Positions 28,705-37,768 of a DNA stretch of 64,000 nt are shown here, one piece after another. The notes beneath the pieces are model-generated. The model was not told where the DNA came from. It did not search any database and saw only the letters and a program-made list of their open reading frames with translations. Source of the stretch: Acinetobacter sp. ANC 4169 (GTDB taxonomy: Bacteria > Pseudomonadota > Gammaproteobacteria > Pseudomonadales > Moraxellaceae); the NCBI RefSeq assembly GCF_002135355.1, contig NZ_NEGE01000003.1:186001-250000 (forward strand). The letters are read 5' to 3'. The position numbers and the translations under genes are program-made. Each line of letters starts with the position of its first letter. The first letter of the stretch is position 1.

Positions 28705-29604
28705 ATGGAATTACGACACCTACGCTATTTTATCACCGTTGCAGAAGAACTTAACTTCAGTAAGGCTGCACTAAAGCTTTATACCGCTCAACCCTCTTTA
28801 AGCCAGCAAATTAAAGACCTGGAAGAAGATGTCGGAGTAAAACTGCTTTATCGTACCAAACGCAAGGTTGAGCTGACTGAAGAAGGTGCCGTATTTCTTG
28901 AACAAGCCCGCTTAACCCTGGCCCAGGCAGACAAAGCCATTGCCATGGCGCGCCAGGTGTCTCAGGCCAAACAGCAAATGCTGCGTATAGGCTTCGTTCC
29001 GGTGGCGGAAATGAAAATTTTCCCCTATGTGCTGCCGAATTTACGCGTGCAAAACCCTGATTTAAAAATTGATTTGCTCAGCTTAAACAACAATGAACAA
29101 ATGAAGTTGCTGAAAAAAGGCGAACTTGATGTCACCTTTACCCGACACAACTTTAATAGCGATGAAATTGAAAGTTTATTTGTACTGCGCGAGCCATTGA
29201 TCTTTATTTTGCCAGAAAATCATCCGCTGGCTAAATATGAACGCATACCAGTTAAAGAGTTGAATGGTATAGATTTTATTATTCCAGCAGCAGAACAGTC
29301 TTTAACCTTACACAACGCAATTTTAGATTTTGCTCACGCCAATGGGATTGAATTTAATATTGTGCAAAAAGCCGACAATATCCTGTTTAACATCAACTCT
29401 GTAGGGATGGGCCTAGGCTGTACCATTCTACCGGGTTATGTGGCTCCCCTCACCACCAGTAATTCAGTGATTCGTACTTTAGATGTAGAACTGCCTTATC
29501 TTGACCTGTATGTGAGTTACCATAAAAACAGCAGTTCGATGGCAGTGAAAAAATTTATTGAATTACTGACTCATGTGTTTTATCTGAACATTAATCGCGG
29601 TTAA
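28705..29604 (+). CDS. hcaR: LysR-family activator, HcaR-like
   Basis: A 299-residue LysR regulator that in E. coli activates the hca operon in response to phenylpropionate or cinnamate. The N-terminus MELRHLRYFITVAEELNFSK, the middle IGFVPVAEMKIFPYVLPNLR, and VGMGLGCTILPGY follow E. coli HcaR closely, and the length is similar (296 there). It is divergent from hcaE, the usual layout for an activator and its target. A strong terminator follows. Confidence 0.88.
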   Translation: MELRHLRYFITVAEELNFSKAALKLYTAQPSLSQQIKDLEEDVGVKLLYRTKRKVELTEEGAVFLEQARLTLAQADKAIAMARQVSQAKQQMLRIGFVPVAEMKIFPYVLPNLRVQNPDLKIDLLSLNNNEQMKLLKKGELDVTFTRHNFNSDEIESLFVLREPLIFILPENHPLAKYERIPVKELNGIDFIIPAAEQSLTLHNAILDFAHANGIEFNIVQKADNILFNINSVGMGLGCTILPGYVAPLTTSNSVIRTLDVELPYLDLYVSYHKNSSSMAVKKFIELLTHVFYLNINRG

Positions 29605-29639
29605 GTCATCTTTTCTACACTTTTGTGCTGAATTAAAGC

Positions 29640-29678
29640 CACCATTATTTTGCTAATAAATAATGGTGCTTTTTTTTA
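29640..29678 (+). terminator. terminator of hcaR
   Basis: Perfect 11-bp stem CACCATTATTT/AAATAATGGTG with a 7-base loop, then C and eight T. Confidence 0.92.
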
Positions 29679-29893
29679 TTTCAATTTGTGTATTTTTAGA
29701 CCCGCTTAGACTTAAGTCTTACTCATTTTTTATATCGTCAACACTGCATTAATAGGAAATAACGCATAACTTTTCTTTTAAGGACTTATAATCAATATTT
29801 CATCAGCAAAAAATTACAACTTAAGTCTAATAAATTCTTGGCAGGCTTTTTAAAATTTACAAAACAAAAACAACCATAAAGGAGATGATAACC

Positions 29894-30565
29894 ATGCAGC
29901 TACTGCTCCGTATAAAAACAGGGATTCAGCACCATCTTCATTTCTTTCTTATCTTTCCTCTTATTGCGGTACTTTATGCCGCTTTTCAGTTCATGACCGC
30001 ATGGAACTGGTCAACCTGTCTGTTAATGAGCTGGAATCTTGCTGTTTATACTTATTTATTCCTTACCCTTAAAAAACTCTGGCACGTTGACCATGCACAT
30101 ATCCTGCAACGTGCAGAGCAACAGGATGCCAGTAAATGGCTGATTCTTTTTCTGGTGATCCTCACTTTAATTATTTGTTTCATCGCGATTATTATTGAAG
30201 TGAATAATTTGCCTAGCAATACTGCCATTCGAACGGGTCATTTAATTTTATCCATGCTGACCATTACTTCAGCCTGGTTCCTGATGCATACCATTTTTGC
30301 GATTCATTATGCGCACGACTTTTATTTGGCATTAGACCAGAATAATGAAGGTGGACTGGATTTTCCGAAAACCCCCAAACCGACTTATCCCGACTTTTTA
30401 TATTTTAGTTATATCGTGGGTACTTCTGCACAAACTGCCGATGTATCGGTTACCCACTCCAAAATGCGGGTGCTAAATACCTTGCACTTGCTTCTGGCTT
30501 ACGGATTTAACACGACTATTCTGGCCATCACCATCAATGTGGCAGCGAACTTTATTAGCCCCTAA
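29894..30565 (+). CDS. DUF1345 family membrane protein
   Basis: A 223-residue inner-membrane protein with five hydrophobic segments and the DUF1345 motif DFLYFSYIVGTSAQTADVSVTH near residue 165. An ATG three codons upstream is buried in the ribosome site; the start at 29894 has AAGGAG nine bases ahead. The function of the family is unknown. It sits inside the aromatic locus between hcaR and mhpC, but on the opposite strand to mhpC and behind the hcaR terminator, so it has its own promoter. A role in uptake or tolerance of the aromatic acid is only guesswork from position. Confidence 0.85.
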   Translation: MQLLLRIKTGIQHHLHFFLIFPLIAVLYAAFQFMTAWNWSTCLLMSWNLAVYTYLFLTLKKLWHVDHAHILQRAEQQDASKWLILFLVILTLIICFIAIIIEVNNLPSNTAIRTGHLILSMLTITSAWFLMHTIFAIHYAHDFYLALDQNNEGGLDFPKTPKPTYPDFLYFSYIVGTSAQTADVSVTHSKMRVLNTLHLLLAYGFNTTILAITINVAANFISP

Positions 30566-30590
30566 ATATATTCATAAAAATATGCTCATA

Positions 30591-30619
30591 AAAAAGGATG
30601 ACCGAAGTCATCCTTTTTT
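30591..30619. terminator. bidirectional terminator between the DUF1345 gene and mhpC
   Basis: AAAAAGGATGAC-cgaa-GTCATCCTTTTTT, a 12-bp stem with a tetraloop, serving both convergent genes. Confidence 0.93.
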
Positions 30620-30636
30620 ATCTTTAACAGCCGTGA

Positions 30637-31494
30637 TTAAACACCACGGGCAGTTAAGTAGTCTTTAATGACAGTATTGAACTCTTCAGCTTTTTCCACT
30701 TGAGACCAGTGACCACATTGGCTGAAGATGTGTGCATCAGCATTCGGTACAGTATTTAAAATGTCCCAAGTACGTGAAACCGGAATCACCACGTCCTGTA
30801 CACCGTGAATCAACAATACCGGTACAGTGATGTCTTTCATTTTTTCGAAGTCTAGCGGGAATTCGAAACGGTCACGGTCACGTGCACCCACTACGTCCAT
30901 CAAACGGTTCGACGCATAGTCATTTGCAGCAGAAGCAAAACGTACTTTCACCAATTCATCGGTGATCAGGTCTTTGTTCACCACGAACATCGACAAGGTT
31001 TTCTTGATGCCTTCTTCAGTCAATACCGGGTTGGCATGCGCTTTAAGTGCAGCAGTCTGTTTTGCACCGCCAGTACCCATAGACACAATACCCAATACGC
31101 GATCTGGATAATCCAGCGCCAATTGGAACGCTAACCAGCCGCCCAATGAGTTACCGACCAACCAGGTTTTCTCAATGCCAAGCGCATCTAAAGTACGAAC
31201 CGCATGATCTACCCAGGCACGGATACCGTAAGCTGTACCTGGTGCAACCACAGTTTGACCATAACCAATGGTGTCGATGGCGATACAACGTGCCTGCTCA
31301 CCAATTTGTGGCAAGTTTAACCACCAGTTTGCCGCAGCAGATACACCAGTACCTGAACCATGCAAAAACAGAATAGGCGTACCCTCACCAACTTCGTGAT
31401 AGTGAGTCAACTCACCTTCTGCTGTTTCAATCCATTTGTCTTCTAAGCCAAAGAATGGATCTGTTGTATATTCAGGGATTTGAACAGTGCTCAT
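30637..31494 (-). CDS. mhpC: 2-hydroxy-6-oxonona-2,4-dienedioate hydrolase (MhpC-like)
   Basis: An alpha/beta-hydrolase that splits the meta-cleavage product into succinate (or fumarate) and 2-hydroxypenta-2,4-dienoate. In the 285-residue product the nucleophile is Ser116 in GNSLGGW, the oxyanion motif is HGSGTGVSAAANW, the acid is in GVQDVVIP near 235, and the histidine is in QCGHWSQVEK near 263. GSGTGVSAAANW matches C-C hydrolases of this pathway. It is a separate unit with terminators on both sides, downstream of the porin gene. Confidence 0.9.
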   Translation of the reverse strand: MSTVQIPEYTTDPFFGLEDKWIETAEGELTHYHEVGEGTPILFLHGSGTGVSAAANWWLNLPQIGEQARCIAIDTIGYGQTVVAPGTAYGIRAWVDHAVRTLDALGIEKTWLVGNSLGGWLAFQLALDYPDRVLGIVSMGTGGAKQTAALKAHANPVLTEEGIKKTLSMFVVNKDLITDELVKVRFASAANDYASNRLMDVVGARDRDRFEFPLDFEKMKDITVPVLLIHGVQDVVIPVSRTWDILNTVPNADAHIFSQCGHWSQVEKAEEFNTVIKDYLTARGV

Positions 31495-31743
31495 ACATAC
31501 TCCTCGTACAGTCTTTAGCTTGCGTTTCCATCTCTATTCAGAATTTAACGTCAAGTTGACTCAGTGAAATTTACTTTTTTACCGCCTTATATTACCTGTT
31601 CAAACCGGTCAAACTGATACAAATTTACGATCAAATACTATAAAAAAACGATAATTCAACTATTTGTTTTTAAATATTTTATTAAAACTTAAACCCTTAT
31701 TTTTCTTAAGGCATTTAATAAAAAAATAGCTTTCTAGACAGCC

Positions 31744-31775
31744 AAAAAAGCGACTTATTTAAAGTCGCTTTTTTA
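31744..31775. terminator. terminator of the porin gene
   Basis: AAAAAAGCGACTT/AAGTCGCTTTTTT stem with a short loop, 14 bp past the porin stop; symmetrical T-runs. Confidence 0.92.
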
Positions 31776-31788
31776 TTGCACCGCTTAA

Positions 31789-33042
31789 TTAGAACTTATA
31801 GGTATAAGTGGTCGCTACACGGTACTCTTTTAAGTCTGATTTCCAGTCGAAATCGGTATCAATATACATCGCCTGGAAGCCTAAACCTTTCAGCTTACCC
31901 TCTGGAACGGTGTAGTTAACAATCAAATTCAGCTCATCCGATTTCTGATCTTTCAAGGTTCCTGCCTGGGTTTTCACCTCAGCACCTGAACCAGTGAAGT
32001 ACACTGCCGTAGCATTTAAGCCTTTGGCACCCAATCCAGAGAAGTCATAACCATAGGTGAAGCCCCATGATTTTTCATTGGCATTGGTAAATGTTGCTAC
32101 ACCCCAGTTAGCCAGATAAGGCTGCGGTACCCAGCCACCCAATGTCGGGAATGCTGAATCACCGAACATTTGCTGGTAGCCCAAACCAACAGTATGCGCG
32201 CCATAATTGACTTTAGCACCTACAGACAAAGCCTGGTTATCAATCTCACCATACAGCTTGTCACCTGACTCCGAGTTATCGAAGTAACGGATGTGGCTGT
32301 CTAATTTGGCTTTTTCACCCAGCTTGGTTTTGTAGTTTGCACCGACATAATGCTGCTGATAAATATCTTTAGCATCGGCATACCAGTAGCTGCCGCCAAT
32401 TTCAGGCGTGAACTGGTGATCAACACCTGCAATATACATACCGTCCGCTTGTGCACCATTGTCATAAGCTGGCGGTGCAAATTTGGTTAAATCACGGAAC
32501 TGGTTGTCATAACGGTTGTTGATCCCGTCAATATAAGCAAGGGTAAGTTTAGTATCCTTAATATCTTTGGATTCTAACCACGCACCGCTATATGTAGTCA
32601 GCAACTGACGTGATGGATCGAATACCAGTACTGGAGATACCGGTAATAATTCACCTACTTTCAATTCAGTTTGTGAAACTTTGGCTTTTAAGGTTGCCCC
32701 TACTTTACCAAAATTGTCTTTCGACTCTTGACCATCATGTGGCAAAACCCAGTCCGGATTTTTATCACGGCCATTCAATTTAAATGCGTGCTGCACCAAA
32801 AGGTCTGCACCCACTTGAATACCGCCACCGATGTCCTGATAGCCAGATTTTGCATCTAGTGTGATGCCCTGAGACCAAGAACCCCAGTTGTTTTGCGGAA
32901 GATCTGCATACTGACGGTCTAAATAAAAGTTTTTGAATTTAAGTTGCACTTGGCTGTCGTCAACAAAATCTGCATTTGATGCAGTTGTTCCTAAAGTTGC
33001 TGTCGCAGCAAGTATTGCTATCCATAAGTTTTGACGACGCAT
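31789..33042 (-). CDS. OprD-family outer-membrane porin
   Basis: A 417-residue outer-membrane channel. It begins MRRQNLWIAILAATATLG, a signal peptide with likely cleavage after TASNA. The mature protein opens DSQVQLKFKNFYLDR, the usual first strand of OprD porins, and ends in VATTYTYKF, a terminal beta-strand with C-terminal Phe. The start at 33042 was preferred over an in-frame TTG seven codons upstream. OprD members take up small organic acids including aromatics. Position between mhpC and mhpE argues for a role in substrate entry. It is a separate transcription unit. Confidence 0.9.
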   Translation of the reverse strand: MRRQNLWIAILAATATLGTTASNADFVDDSQVQLKFKNFYLDRQYADLPQNNWGSWSQGITLDAKSGYQDIGGGIQVGADLLVQHAFKLNGRDKNPDWVLPHDGQESKDNFGKVGATLKAKVSQTELKVGELLPVSPVLVFDPSRQLLTTYSGAWLESKDIKDTKLTLAYIDGINNRYDNQFRDLTKFAPPAYDNGAQADGMYIAGVDHQFTPEIGGSYWYADAKDIYQQHYVGANYKTKLGEKAKLDSHIRYFDNSESGDKLYGEIDNQALSVGAKVNYGAHTVGLGYQQMFGDSAFPTLGGWVPQPYLANWGVATFTNANEKSWGFTYGYDFSGLGAKGLNATAVYFTGSGAEVKTQAGTLKDQKSDELNLIVNYTVPEGKLKGLGFQAMYIDTDFDWKSDLKEYRVATTYTYKF

Positions 33043-33469
33043 GGCTGAATTCCCAGTAATCAAATTAAGCTATGACGCCATCATGCTTAACAATTGCAAA
33101 TTACGAAATCCGACCAGAGTATTAAGATTTATTACTTTTATAGCTATTTTTGCTTTTTTATTTCAGTGATTAAAATCACGTTAAGAACTTTAAACAATAA
33201 GTTATTTTATCCTGCTTTTATTTCATTATTGTTAAACCCTTGTTCCGGTGTTTATTTTGAAAGAATTCGAGCTTTTTGACCGTAAAAAAAATTTGATTAA
33301 TCGCTTTTAAGTTTAACCCAAGCTTAAAGATGTTTAAGCAATTGATTATATTAATATATTTCACCTATGACATGATATTTTTTATCTATAAAATCAAGTG
33401 TAAAATCAAGGTTTAGCCATAAAAAAAGCGCCCTTTCGGACGCTTTTTTCAGCTTTAACTTAAATTCAA
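33043..33469. other. 427-bp gap upstream of the porin gene
   Basis: AT-rich, no gene. It holds the porin promoter region and, at 33421-33449, the mhpE terminator. Confidence 0.5.
33421..33449. terminator. terminator of mhpDFE
   Basis: AAAAAAAGCGcCC-ttt-cGGaCGCTTTTTT stem-loop with T-runs on both strands, about 20 bp past the mhpE stop. Confidence 0.9.
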
Positions 33470-34489
33470 TTAAGCAGTCGCTTCTTTGGCTTTAGACATG
33501 GTCAATGCCAAGTCTTCAATCATGTCTTCCTGACCACCAACAGTACCACGGCGACCAAGTTCCATCAGGATTTCACGCGCAGAAACGCCATATTTCGCTT
33601 CAGCACGTTTCGCGAATAACAAGAATGATGAGTAAACACCTGCATAACCTAAAGTTGCTGCATCACGGTCAGCACGGATCTGATGTGTCATCATTGGAAT
33701 GATTAAATCTTCCGCAACATCTTGAACTTTAAACAAGTCCACACCTGTCTCCATTTGCATACGGTTGGCAACCGCAACAAACAATTCAAGTGGAGTATTA
33801 CCTGCACCTGCACCTAAACCTGCAGAAGCTAAATCGACACGCGTTGCACCAGCTTGAACCGCTGAAACAGAGTTCGCAACACCCATACCCAGGTTATGGT
33901 GACCGTGGAAACCGATTTCGATCTCTGAAGCCAGGTTGGCACGTAAAATACCCACGCGGTCAGTCACGTCTTGAGGCAACATATAACCAGCAGAGTCAGT
34001 CACATAAATACAGTTTGCACCGTATGACACCATTTTGCTGGCTTCTTCCAAAAGTTTTTCAGGAGTTGCCATGTGCGCCATCATCAAGAAGCCCACAGTG
34101 TCCATGCCAAGTTTACGTGCAGCAGTAATGTGCTGTTCAGAAACGTCAGCTTCAGTTGAGTGCGTTGCAACACGAATGGTTGCTACACCAACATCATGTG
34201 CCATTTTCAAATGGTCAACCGTACCAATACCAGGAAGTAAAAGTGCAGATACTTTCGCCTGTTTCAGGTTTGGAATCACCGCTTTTAGGTATTCTTCATC
34301 GGTTGCTGCTGCAAAACCATAGTTCACAGAGTTACCGCCTAAGCCGTCACCATGCGTAACTTCGATTAAAGGTACACCTGCATCATCCAAAGCAGTTGCA
34401 ATGGCAACCATTTGTTCAGGTGTAGTTTGATGGCGCATAGGATGCATACCATCACGTAAAGTCATATCATTAATAATAATCTTAGACAT
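33470..34489 (-). CDS. mhpE: 4-hydroxy-2-oxovalerate aldolase
   Basis: A metal-dependent class II aldolase that cleaves 4-hydroxy-2-oxovalerate to pyruvate and acetaldehyde. In the 339-residue product the N-terminal [12 protein letters not shown] carries the catalytic Arg, Asp and His; [14 protein letters not shown] and [15 protein letters not shown] supply the metal-binding Asp and His-x-His. The C-terminal domain contacts the dehydrogenase MhpF in a channelling complex. It starts 11 bp after mhpF. Confidence 0.96.
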   Translation of the reverse strand: MSKIIINDMTLRDGMHPMRHQTTPEQMVAIATALDDAGVPLIEVTHGDGLGGNSVNYGFAAATDEEYLKAVIPNLKQAKVSALLLPGIGTVDHLKMAHDVGVATIRVATHSTEADVSEQHITAARKLGMDTVGFLMMAHMATPEKLLEEASKMVSYGANCIYVTDSAGYMLPQDVTDRVGILRANLASEIEIGFHGHHNLGMGVANSVSAVQAGATRVDLASAGLGAGAGNTPLELFVAVANRMQMETGVDLFKVQDVAEDLIIPMMTHQIRADRDAATLGYAGVYSSFLLFAKRAEAKYGVSAREILMELGRRGTVGGQEDMIEDLALTMSKAKEATA

Positions 34490-34500
34490 TTTGGTATTCC

Positions 34501-35397
34501 TTAAGCTTCAGCAGTGTTTAATACGCGTTCTGCAAACATTTCTGCAGTACGTGCAGCAGCTGCAGTCATAATGTCGAGGTTACCGGCATACTTAGGCAGG
34601 TAATCACCCAGGCCTTCAACTTCCAGGAAGATAGATACACGGTTACCGTCAAATACAGGACCATTTACAAGTTTGTAACCTGGTACGTATTTTTGAACCT
34701 CGAGGATCATCGCATGCACTGATTCAGTGATTGCTGCTTGATCTGGTTCACCTTCCACCAAGCAGTGCACAGTGTCACGCATCATCAATGGTGGTTCAGC
34801 CGGGTTAATGATGATGATTGCTTTACCCGCTTTTGCACCACCGACTTTTTCAATCGCACCGGCAGTAGTACGGGTGAATTCGTCAATATTTTTACGTGTA
34901 CCCGGACCGACCGATTTAGTCGATACAGTCGCGATGATTTCGCCATATTCAACCGGTTGAACACGTGAGATTGCAGCCACCATCGGAATAGTTGCCTGAC
35001 CGCCACAAGTCACCATGTTCACATTTGGTAACTCACCCGCTTCAAGCAAAGCTTCAAGGTTTACTGGTGGTACACAGTAAGGACCAATAGCCGCTGGGGT
35101 TAAGTCAATCATCAACACGCCAAGTTCGTTTAACTTACGGCTATTTTCTGCGTGAACGTATGCAGAAGTTGCATCGAATGCAATTTTAATTTCGTCAGCT
35201 TCAACGTGAGGAAGTAAACCGTCTACACCGTCACTTGTGGTTTTTAAACCCATTTTCGCAGCACGCGCCAAACCTTCAGAAGTCGGGTCAATACCTACCA
35301 TCCAAACAGGCTCTAAAAATTCACTGCGTTGTAATTTATACAGCAAGTCAGTACCGATGTTCCCTGGACCGATCAATGCACATTTAATCTTTTTCAT
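34501..35397 (-). CDS. mhpF: acetaldehyde dehydrogenase (acylating)
   Basis: Oxidises acetaldehyde from MhpE to acetyl-CoA with NAD+ and CoA. The 298-residue product has the nucleotide motif [11 protein letters not shown] near the N-terminus and the catalytic cysteine in [10 protein letters not shown] (Cys131). An in-frame TTG two codons upstream exists, but ATG 35397 is preferred. It lies between mhpD and mhpE; the enzyme pair normally forms a complex that passes the toxic aldehyde directly. Confidence 0.96.
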   Translation of the reverse strand: MKKIKCALIGPGNIGTDLLYKLQRSEFLEPVWMVGIDPTSEGLARAAKMGLKTTSDGVDGLLPHVEADEIKIAFDATSAYVHAENSRKLNELGVLMIDLTPAAIGPYCVPPVNLEALLEAGELPNVNMVTCGGQATIPMVAAISRVQPVEYGEIIATVSTKSVGPGTRKNIDEFTRTTAGAIEKVGGAKAGKAIIIINPAEPPLMMRDTVHCLVEGEPDQAAITESVHAMILEVQKYVPGYKLVNGPVFDGNRVSIFLEVEGLGDYLPKYAGNLDIMTAAAARTAEMFAERVLNTAEA

Positions 35398-35434
35398 GAA
35401 CAATTTCTCTTAAAAACGCTCTTAAAATCTGGAC

Positions 35435-36232
35435 TTATTCAGCAGCGAATGCAGCAGTTACAGAACCAAAACCTTCAATTTCAACCACGAATTCATCACC
35501 CGGATTCGCGACAACCATAGGACCTAATGCACCAGTCAGGATGATGTCACCTGCAAGTAAAGGACGGCCACGGCGCACCATTTCATCCGCCAGCCAAACA
35601 GCGGCATTTAATGGATTAGCAAGACAGGCTTTACCCACGCCTTGAGACACGATTTCTTCACCGCGTTTCATGATCATTTTGCAATTTACGAGGTCTAAAT
35701 TTTCCAGTTTCACAGGACGTGAACCTAGTACATAAGCCGCAGAAGATGCGTTATCTGCAACAGTATCGATCAATGAAATTTTCCAGTTTTCGATACGGCT
35801 ATCCACCACTTCTACAGCAGGCAATGCATATTCAGTTGCACTGATAATGTCTGCATAAGTGTGTTTTTCTTGGGTTAAATCTTTATTGATGATTAACGCG
35901 ATTTCCGCTTCAACTTTCGGTTGAATCAACAGACCCGCAGGAATGGCTTCGCCATCACCATAAGCCATATCAGCAAACAACATACCGAAGTCCGGTTGGT
36001 CTACGCCAAGCTGCGCTTGCACAACTTTAGAGGTTAAACCGATTTTACGACCGGTTAAACGGCGGCCTTCAGCCTCTGCACGTTTGGTATTTACTTCCTG
36101 AACTGCGTATGCAATATCCACATCAGCATTTTCACCGCCAAGTTGCGGGCGAACTGGTGCAATCGCAGTTTTTGATAATTCAGCGTCACGTAATGCTTGC
36201 GCAACTGATTCAACAACAGCAGAATTCGACAT
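35435..36232 (-). CDS. mhpD: 2-keto-4-pentenoate hydratase
   Basis: Hydrates 2-hydroxypenta-2,4-dienoate to 4-hydroxy-2-oxovalerate, a metal-dependent step of the meta-cleavage lower pathway. The 265-residue product belongs to the FAH-like hydratase family: GRKIGLTSKVVQAQLGVDQPDFG, PKVEAEIALI (metal-binding Glu pair), and AAYVLGSRPVK. The ATG at 36232 has AAGGAA close upstream; a longer TTG start was rejected. First gene of the mhpDFE unit. Confidence 0.94.
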   Translation of the reverse strand: MSNSAVVESVAQALRDAELSKTAIAPVRPQLGGENADVDIAYAVQEVNTKRAEAEGRRLTGRKIGLTSKVVQAQLGVDQPDFGMLFADMAYGDGEAIPAGLLIQPKVEAEIALIINKDLTQEKHTYADIISATEYALPAVEVVDSRIENWKISLIDTVADNASSAAYVLGSRPVKLENLDLVNCKMIMKRGEEIVSQGVGKACLANPLNAAVWLADEMVRRGRPLLAGDIILTGALGPMVVANPGDEFVVEIEGFGSVTAAFAAE

Positions 36233-36890
36233 CAATGTTTCCTTAAACTGCAAAAATTGGACTTATACCGTTAGCGATGGAAATGCGATGAACAACGAGA
36301 AAAAATCTGTGAACTGATCAAAGCCATCAGCAAATGGGTGCTGCCCATCTTGGCAAACGCGTATATGTATAAACAGTTTTAGAATCGGAAAATTGCGGTT
36401 TTTATGCCAATACTTATTTTATTTATGACAATAGCTAATTCCTATAAATTAACTTGGTTTTATTTTTAAAAAACAGACATATGAACAAAATATTAAAAAA
36501 TGCTTTCTTGCATCTGCTGCGAGGTAAATTGCCAGATTCATAAAATAACCATCGATCTACGACTAAAAGACTAGATGCTTTGTCTATTTTTAATACAAGC
36601 TTTTTTATTAAATAATGAGTTCTAAAAACATCAATTAAAAATCAACATCTTATATTTTAATTATCCATCAGTTTCATCTTCAGCTCATATGCTGCCGATT
36701 AACTTTACAACCCTCATTTCTGTTCCATCGCAGTACTTTTTCGATATCAATGCAGATCTGCACACATGCCAGTAGAGCCTTATTGCAGTCAAATTTTTAA
36801 ATGATGAACATGAACAGATCAAAATGAAAATAAAGATATAAAAAGATATAAAAGGATGATTTAAGATCATCCTTTTATATATCTCAATAA
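36233..36890. other. 658-bp gap between mhpD and the HAD gene
   Basis: AT-rich, holding the promoter region of mhpDFE, a small palindrome ATGGGtgctgCCCAT near 36336, and at 36850-36876 a GGATGAT/ATCATCC hairpin that ends the HAD gene. A 61-codon frame at 36685-36870 lacks a ribosome site and is not called. No HcaR-like site was recognised with confidence. Confidence 0.5.
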
Positions 36891-37559
36891 TTAAACTGCC
36901 TGTTTTAAATTCACATGCTTTAATAAAAGCTGATGCAAATCCGCAACATCATCTGCAATCGCCAGCGGATTATAGCGGGCAAGGATTTCAGGCGTATGCA
37001 CGCCATAACTTACCCCTATACGCGGCATGGCAATATTTTGCGCCATTTCCAGATCATAGGAGGTATCACCCACCATAATGGCATTTTCCGCACAGATTCC
37101 TGTGACCTGTAAAATTTCAGTCAGCATTAAAGGATCAGGCTTGGATTTGGTTTCACTGGCTGCACGGGTCACCTCAAATAATTCATAACTCTGTGTTTGA
37201 TGAAGTACACGGTCTAAACCTTTACGGCTTTTTCCTGTCGCCACAGCAAGTTTCACCTCTTGTGCCTTTAAATCCTGCAACATAACCGAAACCCCTTCAA
37301 ACCAGGCATCTCCTTTGGAGTTTTCCACATAGTGAGTGGCATAGCACTGCAAAATCTCATCATGTAATTCAGGCACTTCTGGAAACAAGACTTGCGCCAC
37401 TTCCGGCAAACCCAGACCAATAATGCTTTTTGCAGCAGCTTCTGTCAGCGGCTGCTCGAACTGCTGTGCCGCAAACTGTAGGCTCGCAACAATCTGACCG
37501 ACTGAATCAAATAGCGTTCCATCCCAGTCAAAAATGATGAGTTCTACAGGTGTGTTCAT
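36891..37559 (-). CDS. HAD-IA family phosphatase (phosphoglycolate-phosphatase-like)
   Basis: A 222-residue cytoplasmic phosphatase. The motifs are FDWDGTLFDS (Asp11, Asp13), VATGKSRKG for motif II, and KPDPLMLTEIL with MVGDTSYDLEMAQN for motifs III and IV. The sequence resembles phosphoglycolate phosphatase or 5'-nucleotidase types; substrate not determined. It follows rluC on the same strand, a neighbour arrangement seen in other gamma-proteobacteria, but a 160-bp repeat element separates them. Confidence 0.87.
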   Translation of the reverse strand: MNTPVELIIFDWDGTLFDSVGQIVASLQFAAQQFEQPLTEAAAKSIIGLGLPEVAQVLFPEVPELHDEILQCYATHYVENSKGDAWFEGVSVMLQDLKAQEVKLAVATGKSRKGLDRVLHQTQSYELFEVTRAASETKSKPDPLMLTEILQVTGICAENAIMVGDTSYDLEMAQNIAMPRIGVSYGVHTPEILARYNPLAIADDVADLHQLLLKHVNLKQAV

Positions 37560-37599
37560 AAATGCTTTCCTAGTATTTGATTCAGTATTTAATTGTTCA

Positions 37600-37760
37600 C
37601 CTCTCCCTAGCCCTCTCCTACAAGGAGAGGGAAACCCTTTTGCTTAGTCATTCATTTATTACTAAATCAAAATACTGACTACACGAAGTCTGAGTTAATG
37701 ACAGAATATTTTACGTGATGTCCCCTCTCCTTTTTAAAGGAGAGGGTTAGGGAGAGGATT
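37600..37760. repeat. palindromic repeat, copy 3 (complete two-armed element)
   Basis: Left arm CCTCTCCCTAGCCCTCTCC (with its own hairpin) and right arm GGAGAGGGTTAGGGAGAGG are inverted copies about 160 bp apart end to end, filling the space between rluC and the HAD gene. Same family as 770-857 and 11652-11686. Confidence 0.8.
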
Positions 37761-37768
37761 AAAACTTA

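Noticed and set aside
36685-36870. 61-codon minus-strand frame between mhpD and the HAD gene
   Set aside because: No ribosome site, biased composition with no domain; consistent with chance in AT-rich DNA.
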